Assembly (NCBI GenBank): GCA_016706225.1
Contig: JADJKB010000022.1
Span: 806,001 to 870,000, forward strand
Direction of reading: 5' to 3'
DNA: 64,000 bases
Source: Myxococcales bacterium
GTDB lineage: Bacteria; Myxococcota_A; Polyangia; Polyangiales; Polyangiaceae
The notes under the pieces are model-generated. The model saw nothing but the letters and a program-made list of their open reading frames with translations, was not told the DNA's origin and searched no databases. Positions within the stretch are counted from its first letter, which is position 1. Every line of letters starts with the position of its first letter. Made by a program: the position numbers and the translations under genes. Of this stretch, positions 8,999-17,713 are shown piece after piece.

Positions 8999-10612
8999 AT
9001 GACCGCAGACCCCGCACCCGGACGACTCGTAGCCGGGAAGTACCGTCTGCTCGAGCGTGTCGGCACCGGCGGGATGAGCGAGGTGTACCGCGCGGAGACA
9101 CTCGACGGAAGCCGCACCGTGGCCGTGAAGCTGCTCCTGCCGCACAAGACGGACGATCCCACCTTCGCGGCCCGGCTGTTCCTCGAGGCGCAATCGGGAT
9201 TTCGCATCAACCATCCGGGCATCGTCACCGTGCACGACTCCGGGCAGTCCACGCTCGGACCGTACCTGGTCATGGACTACCTGGTCGGTGAGAGCGTGGG
9301 GCGTTGTTTGTTCGAGAACGGCCGCTTCCCCCTCGCAGCCGCCTTGGCCACCATGCTGCCCGTGCTCGACGCTCTCGGGGCCGCCCACCGCGCGGGGGTC
9401 GTTCATCGCGACATCAAACCCGGCAACATCTTCTTCGCGTTCGAGGAGGACGAGATCGAGATCAAGCTGCTGGACTTCGGCGTGGCCAAGGCGCTCTGGC
9501 CGTCCGGCGCCGGACCGCGCACCAGCACCGGGGTCGTGATGGGAACCCCGGACTACTTGTCGCCGGAACAAGCCAACGGCGAGCAGGCGATCGATCAGCG
9601 CAGCGACGTGTTCGCGGTTGGTGTCGTGTTGTTCGAGCTGCTGACGACCCGCCGGCCGTTTCACGCGCCAACCGCCGTCGCAACGGCCTACAAAGTGGCG
9701 CATTCGCGCACGCCGCTGCTCAGCGAGGCCGGCGGACCCAGCGACCCGACGCTGCAAGCAATTCTGGAGCGAGCGTTGGCCAAACGCGCCGACGAGCGCT
9801 ACGCCACGGCGCGCGAGCTCGCCGACGATCTCTCCAGGCTCGCTGGCTCGATCAGCGAGCGTCGGCAGGCGCTCCACGAGTTGCTCCGGCCCGAGCAGCT
9901 GCGGCAGCGCCGCCACAAGAGCGGCGAGCGCCCGATCTCCACCCCGCCCGGCACCCGCCGCGACTCGGTGGATCCGGCCGTCGCCTTCAATGCCCCCATG
10001 GAAAGCGGCCCGATCGCCGCCCGCTCACGACCCCTTCCGACCCCCACCCACTCGAGCGGCAAACCCGAGGCCCGCGGCGCGGTATTGCGCGCCATTGACC
10101 TGTACACCCAGCAGGTCTTCGGCACCGAAGCCCGGCGACGTGTGCTCGATTCACTGTCCAAGACCGAGGCCATCGAGTTCGAGGAGGGTACGCACCAGGC
10201 CATCGTCCTCTACGACCTGGAGATCTTGAACCGCTACACACGCGCGGTGACGCAGGGACCTGCCATGACGAACGTCGGCTGGGCCCGTACTGCCGGCGCC
10301 GCTGCAGTTGGTTCCGAGCTGGGCGCACTCCTGAGAAGTGCACTCCGCCCCGGCGACGCGCCCACGGTGTTGCGCCGCCTCGTGCCAGTGCTCTCGCGTT
10401 TGTTCTCGTTCGGCAGCTGGGAGCTCGAACCGACTCCGAGCTTGTGTGTCGTGCGTGTAAGCGACATCGAAGCGCTGAACGCGCCGATCCGGCAGTGGCT
10501 CGTCGGCGTCATCGAGGGCTCGCTGGCAATGGCGGGCGTCCGGGCACGCTCCACTCTCGCGCGGGGTGATCTCGCCTGGGCGCCACAGATGATCGTCGAC
10601 ATCGTCAGCTGA
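8999..10612 (+). CDS. Ser/Thr protein kinase with myxobacterial C-terminal domain
   Basis: The likely start is ATG 8999 (a TTG lies 9 nt upstream), giving 537 aa. The kinase domain is complete and canonical: GTGGMSEVY loop, Lys44 (VAVK), HRDIKPGN at 136-143, DFG in LLDFGVAK, and the GTPDYLSPEQ activation segment. After a Pro/Ser linker (about 305-355), residues about 360-537 form a helical domain starting VLRAIDLYTQQVFGTEARRR. This resembles the roughly 200-residue DUF2378/TIGR02265 family known mainly from myxobacteria; that match is from memory and uncertain. No transmembrane helix is visible, so it is probably cytoplasmic. No clear Shine-Dalgarno sequence precedes the start. Confidence 0.9.
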   Translation: MTADPAPGRLVAGKYRLLERVGTGGMSEVYRAETLDGSRTVAVKLLLPHKTDDPTFAARLFLEAQSGFRINHPGIVTVHDSGQSTLGPYLVMDYLVGESVGRCLFENGRFPLAAALATMLPVLDALGAAHRAGVVHRDIKPGNIFFAFEEDEIEIKLLDFGVAKALWPSGAGPRTSTGVVMGTPDYLSPEQANGEQAIDQRSDVFAVGVVLFELLTTRRPFHAPTAVATAYKVAHSRTPLLSEAGGPSDPTLQAILERALAKRADERYATARELADDLSRLAGSISERRQALHELLRPEQLRQRRHKSGERPISTPPGTRRDSVDPAVAFNAPMESGPIAARSRPLPTPTHSSGKPEARGAVLRAIDLYTQQVFGTEARRRVLDSLSKTEAIEFEEGTHQAIVLYDLEILNRYTRAVTQGPAMTNVGWARTAGAAAVGSELGALLRSALRPGDAPTVLRRLVPVLSRLFSFGSWELEPTPSLCVVRVSDIEALNAPIRQWLVGVIEGSLAMAGVRARSTLARGDLAWAPQMIVDIVS

Positions 10613-10662
10613 GGCCGCTGGCGCTGGTCCCGAGGCTCGTCCCTTGGTAGACCGGAGGGCGG

Positions 10663-12936
10663 ATGGCCGACCTCAACGCTCCGCAAATGGAAGCCGCCGC
10701 GCACACCGAGGGTCCGCTCCTGGTGTTTGCTGGCGCCGGAAGCGGCAAGACACGCGTCATCACCTACCGCATCGCGAATCTGCTCTCGCAGCACCGCGTC
10801 CCGCCGTATCGGATCTTGGCGGTCACCTTCACCAACAAGGCCGCCGGTGAGCTGAAGAAACGCCTGGAGCAGCTGGCCGGAGCCGAGGTCACTCGAGATC
10901 TCTGGGCCGGCACTTTTCACTCGGTGTGTGCGCGCCTGCTGCGGCGCTATCACGCGGAGGTGGGGCTCGGCCCGAAGTTCGTGATCTACGACGATTCGGA
11001 TCAGAAGGCGGTGGTCGCGCGCCTGCTCAAAGAGCGAGGCCTCGACGACAAACGCATGCCGCCGCGCTGGGTGCTGTCCAAGATCCACAGCCAGAAACGC
11101 GAGGGGCGGGGCCCGGGCGATCTGGACCGCGAGAGCGGGTTCGACGCCGAGCTGATCGATCTGTTCGAGGGCTACGAGAAGGCCCTGCGCAGGTCGAACG
11201 CCGTCGATTTCGAGGACCTGATCGTGCTGGCCATGCGGGTGGCCGAGAACCGGCAGAGTGAAGCCGGCCGCGAGCTTCGCCAGCGGTTTTTTCACGTTCT
11301 GGTCGATGAGTTCCAGGACACCAACCTGACTCAGTACCGGCTGGTCCGAGCGCTGTCAGCGTCCACCCAGAACCTGTGCGTCGTGGGGGACGACGATCAG
11401 TCCATCTACCGCTGGCGCGGCGCCAACGTGCAGATCATTCGCGGGTTTCGCCGGGACTTTCCTGGCGCAACAGTGGTCAAGCTCGAGCAGAACTACCGCT
11501 CGACCGCCAACATCGTCGGCGCCGCGCTCGGGGTCATCGCGCCGGCTCTCGATCGCGAGCCCAAACAGCTCTGGACCGACGCCGCGCGCGGCGAGCCGGT
11601 CCGCATCCGCGCGGTGGGCAACGAGCGCGACGAGGCAGCGTTCGTGGTCCGCAGTGTGCGTGGGGAGCTGCATCGCGGCGTGGACGCCCAGCAGATCGCG
11701 GTGTTCTACCGCGTCCACGCCCAGTCGCGCGTGATCGAAGAGGCGCTGCGCACCGAGAACGTTCCGTACCAGATCATCGGCGGAATGCGCTTCTTCGAGC
11801 GCGCCGAGGTCAAGGACCTGGTCGCTTACCTGCGCCTGATCGAGAACCCGAAGAGCGACGCGGATCTGCTCAGAATCATCAACGTGCCCGCCCGCGGCAT
11901 CGGCGACAAGACCGTGGAAATCGTGCTCGACCGCGCCGCCGAAAGCGCGCTCTCCGCCTACGAAGCCCTGGTCGCGCTGGTCCGCGAAGGCCGCCTGACC
12001 GGAGCTGCCCGCGCCAAGCTGAACGGCTTCGTTGCGCTGATGGAGAGCCTGCGCACCGCGGCACCGGAGCTTGCCCCCAGTGAGCTCGCGGGCCGTGTGC
12101 TCGAAGAGACTGGTTACCGCAAACGACTGCGTGAAGAGGACAGCGCCGAGAGCGACGCGCGCATGGAGAACCTGGAGGAGGTCATCAGCTCGATCCGCGA
12201 GTACGAAGAAGACGCCGACACGAAGGGTGAGACCCCGACGCTGATTGGATGGCTCGAGCGGGTTGCCCTGGTGAGTGCCATCGATGCCGCGAAGGACGTG
12301 CCCACCGTGAGTCTGATGACGGTGCACGCGGCCAAGGGCCTGGAATTTACCAGCGTGTTCTTGACCGGGCTCGAAGAGGAGACCTTCCCATATCGCGGCA
12401 TGGACTCGGATGGCATCGACGACCTCGAGGAGGAGCGCCGCCTCGCCTACGTGGCCATCACCCGCGCACGCGAGCGCCTGTTCGTGACCCACGCGGAGAC
12501 GCGCATGCTGTTCGGTCGCACGCGCTACTGCGCGCCCAGCCGATTCCTGCGAGATTTTCCAGAAGACTCGGTGGTGCGCGAGGGCCTGCCCCGGGCGCTG
12601 CCGGCGAGCTACATCACACGCACGAGTGACGACGAAGGCTGGTCCGCACCGCGGCCGCGTGCGCCCGCGTGGCAGACCAGCGTCGACCAAGCGCGCGCAC
12701 GCATGGTGGCTGCGCTGTCACCCGGGGAACGGGTGGTCGATCGCGAAGCCTTCGACGACGTGGCGCAGAGCGACGAGGATTCGCCGAACATCCGACCCGG
12801 AGACCGCGTGCGGCACAAACAGTTCGGACGCGGCGTCGTCGAGCGCGTCGAACACGACGGCAGCGTCACCGTCGTCGCGCGTTTTCCCGGTTTCGGCTCG
12901 CGGCGCGTGCGCGCAGAGTGGCTGGAGCTCGGCTGA
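10663..12936 (+). CDS. UvrD/PcrA/Rep-type DNA helicase
   Basis: This 757-aa superfamily 1 helicase has the Walker A motif AGAGSGKT at residues 23-30, motif Ia (AVTFTNKAA), the Walker B motif VDEFQDTN, motif III-type GDDDQSIYRWRGA, motif IV (LEQNYRS) and motif VI (RLAYVAITRARERL). It unwinds DNA 3' to 5' in repair and restart. The C-terminus carries a Tudor-like module beginning GDRVRHKQFGRGVV, typical of PcrA/UvrD proteins, which binds RNA polymerase or DNA. A strong ribosome binding site (GGAGGG, 10654-10659) sits 3 nt before the ATG. Whether it is UvrD or PcrA cannot be told from sequence alone. Confidence 0.95.
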   Translation: MADLNAPQMEAAAHTEGPLLVFAGAGSGKTRVITYRIANLLSQHRVPPYRILAVTFTNKAAGELKKRLEQLAGAEVTRDLWAGTFHSVCARLLRRYHAEVGLGPKFVIYDDSDQKAVVARLLKERGLDDKRMPPRWVLSKIHSQKREGRGPGDLDRESGFDAELIDLFEGYEKALRRSNAVDFEDLIVLAMRVAENRQSEAGRELRQRFFHVLVDEFQDTNLTQYRLVRALSASTQNLCVVGDDDQSIYRWRGANVQIIRGFRRDFPGATVVKLEQNYRSTANIVGAALGVIAPALDREPKQLWTDAARGEPVRIRAVGNERDEAAFVVRSVRGELHRGVDAQQIAVFYRVHAQSRVIEEALRTENVPYQIIGGMRFFERAEVKDLVAYLRLIENPKSDADLLRIINVPARGIGDKTVEIVLDRAAESALSAYEALVALVREGRLTGAARAKLNGFVALMESLRTAAPELAPSELAGRVLEETGYRKRLREEDSAESDARMENLEEVISSIREYEEDADTKGETPTLIGWLERVALVSAIDAAKDVPTVSLMTVHAAKGLEFTSVFLTGLEEETFPYRGMDSDGIDDLEEERRLAYVAITRARERLFVTHAETRMLFGRTRYCAPSRFLRDFPEDSVVREGLPRALPASYITRTSDDEGWSAPRPRAPAWQTSVDQARARMVAALSPGERVVDREAFDDVAQSDEDSPNIRPGDRVRHKQFGRGVVERVEHDGSVTVVARFPGFGSRRVRAEWLELG

Positions 12937-12946
12937 CGCCCAAGCC

Positions 12947-13678
12947 TCAGGCGTGCACGTCTTCGCCGAGGTACGCGGCCCGAATGCGCGGGTCCTCCCG
13001 CAGCTCTTGGCAGCTGCCCGAGAGCACGATTTCCCCCGTCACGAGCACGTAGGCGCGGTTGGCCGTCTGGAGTGCGAGCCGCGTGTTCTGCTCCACGAGC
13101 AAAATGGTGATGCCACTCTTGGCGATCTCGCGGATGGCGGCGAACACCTCTTGCACGAGCTTCGGCGCCAATCCCAGGCTCGGCTCATCCAGCAACAGCA
13201 GCTTCGGCTGCGCCATGATGGCCCGCGCGATGGCCAGCATCTGCTGCTCGCCACCGCTGAGCGTGCCGCCCTCCTGGCTCATGCGCTCGCCCAGGCGAGG
13301 AAAGAGCTCGACCGAGCGCGCGATGCCGCGCTTCTGCTCCGCCGCGGCCCGCCGCTTGAAACCGCCGAGCTGGAGGTTCTCGCGCACCGTCAGGTTGCCG
13401 AAGATGGCGCGCCCTTCGGGCACCAGCGCCACCCCGTCGGAGACGATCTGGTGGGTCTTCCTCCCGTTGATGTCGGCACCGAAGATCTTCACGCTGCCGC
13501 TCTTGAGCGGCACGAGGCCGACCAGGCTCTTCAGTGTGCTGGTCTTGCCGGCACCGTTGGCGCCGATCAAGGTCACGATCTCGCCGGCCGCGACCTCGAG
13601 CGAGACGCCTTTCACCGCGGCGATGCCGCCGTAGCTCACGCGCACGTCCTTCACCTCGAGCGCGGGCACCTCAGCCAT
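12947..13678 (-). CDS. livF: Branched-chain amino acid ABC transporter ATP-binding protein LivF
   Basis: This 243-aa ATPase has Walker A GANGAGKTS, the ABC signature LSGGEQQMLAIARA, Walker B LLLLDEPSLGLAP and the switch His (LLVEQNTRLAL). The EQN sequence after Walker B and the short length match the LivF branch rather than LivG. It ends the five-gene operon, overlapping livG by 8 nt. It powers uptake of hydrophobic or related amino acids across the inner membrane. Substrate is inferred from family only. Confidence 0.93.
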   Translation of the reverse strand: MAEVPALEVKDVRVSYGGIAAVKGVSLEVAAGEIVTLIGANGAGKTSTLKSLVGLVPLKSGSVKIFGADINGRKTHQIVSDGVALVPEGRAIFGNLTVRENLQLGGFKRRAAAEQKRGIARSVELFPRLGERMSQEGGTLSGGEQQMLAIARAIMAQPKLLLLDEPSLGLAPKLVQEVFAAIREIAKSGITILLVEQNTRLALQTANRAYVLVTGEIVLSGSCQELREDPRIRAAYLGEDVHA

Positions 13679-14510
13679 TGGTGGGCTCCTCTGGCGCGGG
13701 GTTGAAGGGCCGGCTGACCGCCTCGTAGTCCTTCACGGCCTCCTCGGGATCTTCTTCTCCGAGGTACGCCGCGAGCACCTTGGGGTGCTCCTTGATGTGC
13801 TCCGGTGAACCTTCCGCGATCGTCTCGCCGTGGTCGACGACGTGGATGTTCTCACACACCGACATCACCACGCTCATGTTGTGCTCGACCAGGACCACGG
13901 TGAGACCGAGGTCGTCACGCAAGAACCGGATCTGCCCTTCGAGCTCCCGGGCTTCCTGGCTGTTCATACCAGCGGCGGGCTCGTCGAGCAGCAGGAGCTT
14001 TGGCGACAGCATCAGCGCGCGGGCGATCTCGAGCCGCCGCTGTGAGCCGTACGGCAGGCTGTCCGCCGGCTCTGCCGCGAGGTCCTTCAGGTTGAAGATG
14101 TCGAGCAACTCGGCGGCGCGGCGCCTGAACTCTCGCTCGTCGTCCATGTAGCGCTGATTGCGAAACACGGCCGAGAGCAGCCCCGCTTTGTGGATACGAA
14201 ACCCCGCGACCATCACGTTCTCTTCGACGGTCATCGAGCGAAACACCCGGATGTTCTGGAAGGTCCGCGCGATGCCGCGGGCCGCCACCTTGGCGGGTGC
14301 CCAGCCGCTGATGTCCTCGCCGTCGAAGCTGATGCGACCGCCGTCGGGTTGGTAGACCCCGGTGATGACGTTGAAGATGGTGGTCTTACCGGCGCCGTTC
14401 GGACCGATCAGGCCGAAGATCTGCGCTGGCTCGACCTGGAAGCTCACGCCGGCCACGGCGCGCAGGCCGCCGAAGATCTTCTCCATCTTCTCGAGCACGA
14501 GCAGGCTCAC
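13671..14510 (-). CDS. livG: Branched-chain amino acid ABC transporter ATP-binding protein LivG
   Basis: This 279-aa ATPase starts at GTG 14510, overlapping livM by 4 nt. It has Walker A GPNGAGKTT, the LivG-type insertion with ARTFQNIRVFRSMTVEENVM, the signature LPYGSQRRLEIARAL (a family variant of LSGGQ), Walker B LLLLDEPAAGMN and the switch region VLVEHNMSVVM. An acidic C-terminal extension of about 20 residues (from GEEDPEEAVKDYEAV onward) follows the usual end of the family. It partners LivF as the ATPase pair. Confidence 0.93.
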   Translation of the reverse strand: MSLLVLEKMEKIFGGLRAVAGVSFQVEPAQIFGLIGPNGAGKTTIFNVITGVYQPDGGRISFDGEDISGWAPAKVAARGIARTFQNIRVFRSMTVEENVMVAGFRIHKAGLLSAVFRNQRYMDDEREFRRRAAELLDIFNLKDLAAEPADSLPYGSQRRLEIARALMLSPKLLLLDEPAAGMNSQEARELEGQIRFLRDDLGLTVVLVEHNMSVVMSVCENIHVVDHGETIAEGSPEHIKEHPKVLAAYLGEEDPEEAVKDYEAVSRPFNPAPEEPTNG

Positions 14511-15526
14511 TTCGCCGCCGCCTTGCGCTTGAACAGCGAGAGGGACAATTCCCGCGTTCCGAGCAGCCCCTGCGGGCGGACGATCATGATGATGACCAGA
14601 AGGAGCGCGTAGAGCACGAGGCGATACTCTTGCAGATCGCGCATCAGCTCCAGGGTGACGGCCAGGAAGATCCCACCAATGACCGCACCCGTGATGGAAC
14701 CCAACCCGCCGATGATGATCATGACGATCATGTCGATGGACTTCTCGAATTTGAAGTCCTCCGGACGAATCCCGCTCTGCATGTGAGCAAATAACCCGCC
14801 GGCAATCCCGGCGGTGGCCGCGCTGATGGTGAACGCCGTCACCTTGAGGCGCGTGGTCGGTGTGGCCATCGCCTCGGCGGCGATTTCATCCTCGCGGATG
14901 GCGATCAGCGAGCGTCCACTCTGAGAGAAGGTGATGTTACGGACGATCAGGATGATGACCACCACCCACAGGTAGACCCAGAAGAAGTTGGAGTACGGGG
15001 GCAACCCCGCCGGGTCGTCGCCGAAGTAGCCGGTGGCCGAGCCCAGGGCCTTGGTGTTGTTGAACACCAGGCGAATGATCTCGCCGAACCCCAGCGTCAC
15101 GATGGCGAGGTAGTCCCCCTTCAGGCGCAGGCTCGGCACGCCCACCAGCACGCCGGTAATGCCGGCCAAGAGCGCGCCGACCAGCAGCGCCAGGTTGAAC
15201 GTCACGGCGTTGCTGATCGCGCCGGCTCCCAGCAGAGCCGTCACCCGCGGTGCGAGCTGCACGCCAACGTACGCGGTGCCATACGCGCCGACCGCCATGA
15301 AGCCGGCGTGGCCGATGGAGAACTGCCCGGTCGTGCCGTTGATCAGGTTCAAGCCGACCGCCAGGATGATGTTCACGCCGGCGATCATCACGATGCGCTG
15401 CACGTACTCGATCAACCCGGCCTCCGCGCCGAGCCCGATGCCGTAGATGCCGGCGACCACCGCCGCCGCGACCACGAGGCGGATCAGCCAGTGCTTCGGC
15501 TCGAGCTTCGTGACCTCGGCCATCAC
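14507..15526 (-). CDS. livM: Branched-chain amino acid ABC transporter permease LivM
   Basis: This 339-aa protein has about nine to ten hydrophobic segments and the permease motif region around SLRLKGDYLAIVTLGFGEIIR, characteristic of LivM, plus YGIGLGAEAGLIEYVQRI near the start. The start may be GTG 15526 or the next codon, ATG 15523; both have an AGGAGA ribosome binding site at useful spacing. It overlaps livH by 4 nt and livG by 4 nt and forms the membrane channel with LivH. Confidence 0.93.
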   Translation of the reverse strand: MMAEVTKLEPKHWLIRLVVAAAVVAGIYGIGLGAEAGLIEYVQRIVMIAGVNIILAVGLNLINGTTGQFSIGHAGFMAVGAYGTAYVGVQLAPRVTALLGAGAISNAVTFNLALLVGALLAGITGVLVGVPSLRLKGDYLAIVTLGFGEIIRLVFNNTKALGSATGYFGDDPAGLPPYSNFFWVYLWVVVIILIVRNITFSQSGRSLIAIREDEIAAEAMATPTTRLKVTAFTISAATAGIAGGLFAHMQSGIRPEDFKFEKSIDMIVMIIIGGLGSITGAVIGGIFLAVTLELMRDLQEYRLVLYALLLVIIMIVRPQGLLGTRELSLSLFKRKAAAK

Positions 15527-16440
15527 ACCTTCTCCTGGCGCACCACGCCCAGGATGCCCTCCGGACGCAGGATCAAGATCACGATCAGGATCATGAACGT
15601 GATGGCATCCCGGTAGTCCGGGCTCACGTAGCCAGCGACGAGCTGCTCGGCGAGGCCGATGAGCAACCCGCCCAGCACCGCACCCGGGACGTTACCAATG
15701 CCGCCCAGCACCGCTGCGACGAAGGCCTTCAGGCCCGTCAGCACTCCCATCAGCGGGTTGATGGTGATCTGATCGAGGCCGAACAAGATGCCGCCGGCGG
15801 CCGCCAGCCCCGAGCCAATGGCAAAGGTCGCGCTGATGGTGCGATCGGTGTCGATGCCCATCAGCTTGGCCGCGTCCAGGTTCACGCTCACCGCGCGCAT
15901 CGCGCGTCCCGTCCAGGTGCGCTGCACCAGGTACCAGAGCCCGATCATCAGCACGACCGTCACCAGGAAGATGGTCAGCTTGACGTTCGTGACGATGACG
16001 CCGCCGAGCTCGTAGCGGACTTCCTTGATGATGGGCGGATAGCGGCGAGGGTTGGGCGTGAACACCAGCATGCCCAGGTTCTGGAGCAGCAGGCTGACGC
16101 CGATGGCGGTGATCAAGGGTGTCAAGCGAGGCGCCGTCCGTACCGGCCGGTAGGCGAGGCGTTCGATGGTCACACCCAGCGTGGCCGAGACCAACATCGC
16201 GAACAAGAGCACCGCCACCGCGAGGTACAGTGGGAATCCTCGCCCGCTCTTCTCCAGGGCTTCGATGCCCAGAAAACCCGCCGAGTAGTAGCCGGCGTAG
16301 GCGCCCACCATGAAGACCTCGCTGTGCGCGAAGTTGATCAGCTTCAAGATGCCATAGACCATCGTGTAGCCCAGAGCGATCAGGGCGTAGATGGAGCCTA
16401 ACGAGAGGCCGTTGATGATCTGCTGGAGGAGCTCGCTCAC
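15523..16440 (-). CDS. livH: Branched-chain amino acid ABC transporter permease LivH
   Basis: This 305-aa permease starts at GTG 16440 and has the N-terminal LivH pattern QIINGLSLGSIYALIALGYT and the MVYGILKLINFAHSEVFM motif. About eight hydrophobic segments are visible, with the cytoplasmic coupling region RAMRAVSVNLDAAKLMGID. It overlaps the binding-protein gene by 4 nt upstream and livM by 4 nt downstream, so all five genes should be cotranscribed. Confidence 0.94.
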   Translation of the reverse strand: MSELLQQIINGLSLGSIYALIALGYTMVYGILKLINFAHSEVFMVGAYAGYYSAGFLGIEALEKSGRGFPLYLAVAVLLFAMLVSATLGVTIERLAYRPVRTAPRLTPLITAIGVSLLLQNLGMLVFTPNPRRYPPIIKEVRYELGGVIVTNVKLTIFLVTVVLMIGLWYLVQRTWTGRAMRAVSVNLDAAKLMGIDTDRTISATFAIGSGLAAAGGILFGLDQITINPLMGVLTGLKAFVAAVLGGIGNVPGAVLGGLLIGLAEQLVAGYVSPDYRDAITFMILIVILILRPEGILGVVRQEKV

Positions 16441-17603
16441 GGCGCGACGGTGGCGGCAAACTTGGCTTTGCCGCCCTCGATCTTGAGTACGACCGCGCTC
16501 TTCTGCGCGTTGCGCTCCGGGTCGATGGTGATCATCCCGGTCACACCTTCGAAGCCCTTGGTCGCGGTGATGGCGGTCCGCAGCGCGTCGCTGTCGGTCT
16601 TACCCGCGCGTTTGATGGCGTCCATCAGCACCGCCGCCGCGTCGTAACCGAGAGCACCGAGCCCCGTGGGTTCGATCCCGTACTTGGCCTTGAAATCCGC
16701 CACGAACTTCTGCGCCTTGGGCGTCGCGGCGTCCGGCGCAAAGTGGTTCGAGAAGTACGAGCCGTTCATGGCGTCGCCGCCGATCTTGAACAGATCCGGC
16801 GCGTCCCAACCGTCGCCTCCGAGCAGCGGGAGCTTGACCCCCAGGCGCTCGGCGGTGCGGGCAATCGCGCCGACCTCGGCGTAGTAACCCGGCAGGAAGA
16901 TGGCCTGGGCGTCGGTGCCCTTGATCGCGGTCACTTGCGCCGAGAAATCGGTGTCGCCTTGGCCGTAGGACTGCTCGACGACGATCTTGCCGCCCATCTT
17001 CTCGAACGACTCCTTGAAGGCCGCCGCGAGCCCGATGGAGTAGTCGTTCTTCACGTCCTTCAGGATCGCGACCTTCTCGACCTTCAGGTTCTCTTTGGCG
17101 AACTTCGCCATGGCCTTGCCCTGAAACGGATCGAGGAAACACACACGGAAGATGTAGTCCCCGACCTCGGTCACCTTGGGATTCGTCGACGAGGGGGAGA
17201 TCATCGGGATCTTGCGGCGCTGCGCCACGCGCCCGCCGGCCAGCGAGAGACTCGAGGCCACCTCGCCCAGAATCGCGACGCTCTTCTCGACGTCGATCAA
17301 ACGCGTCACGGCGTTGGCGGCCTCGGCGGAGTCGCCGCGCGTGTCGAGCGTCACGATCTTCACTTGCTTGCCGAGCACCCCGCCGGCGGCGTTGACCTCG
17401 TCGACGGCCAACCGCACGGCCTTGTCGGTGTCCTGACCGAAGTGCGCGGTGCTGCCGGTCATCGAGGCGTAGTGGCCGATGACGATCTCGGTTCCCCCTC
17501 CGCTCGAGCTGCCCCCGCCGGACGCGCCCTTCTTGCAGCCATTCGCGGCGGGCAGGGCCAGAGCGGTTAGAGCGATGAACAAACTGCGGCGACCGAGACG
17601 CAT
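16437..17603 (-). CDS. livK: Branched-chain amino acid ABC transporter substrate-binding lipoprotein
   Basis: This 388-aa protein begins with an Arg-rich signal peptide and a lipobox-like ANGC ending at Cys23, so it is probably a lipoprotein. A Gly/Ser linker leads to a type I periplasmic binding fold with GHYASMTGSTAHFGQDT near 43-59 and AILGEVASSLSLAGGRVAQR near 130, typical of Leu/Ile/Val-binding (LivJ/LivK) proteins. It is the first gene of the operon and has a strong GGAGG ribosome binding site just upstream of ATG 17603. The true ligand could be another amino acid or short amide. Confidence 0.9.
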   Translation of the reverse strand: MRLGRRSLFIALTALALPAANGCKKGASGGGSSSGGGTEIVIGHYASMTGSTAHFGQDTDKAVRLAVDEVNAAGGVLGKQVKIVTLDTRGDSAEAANAVTRLIDVEKSVAILGEVASSLSLAGGRVAQRRKIPMISPSSTNPKVTEVGDYIFRVCFLDPFQGKAMAKFAKENLKVEKVAILKDVKNDYSIGLAAAFKESFEKMGGKIVVEQSYGQGDTDFSAQVTAIKGTDAQAIFLPGYYAEVGAIARTAERLGVKLPLLGGDGWDAPDLFKIGGDAMNGSYFSNHFAPDAATPKAQKFVADFKAKYGIEPTGLGALGYDAAAVLMDAIKRAGKTDSDALRTAITATKGFEGVTGMITIDPERNAQKSAVVLKIEGGKAKFAATVAP

Positions 17604-17713
17604 GCTCCCTCCAAGGTGCTGGGCACTCTGCCCACGAAGCCGCGGGAACCTACCACAGGGCCGAACTCGGCCGAGAGAGGCAGGGACCGGGCGAAGGCTG
17701 TATAGTGGAAATC

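Noticed and set aside
11356..12690. 444-codon open frame antisense to the helicase
   Set aside because: The helicase motifs on the other strand are complete; this frame is a codon-bias shadow.
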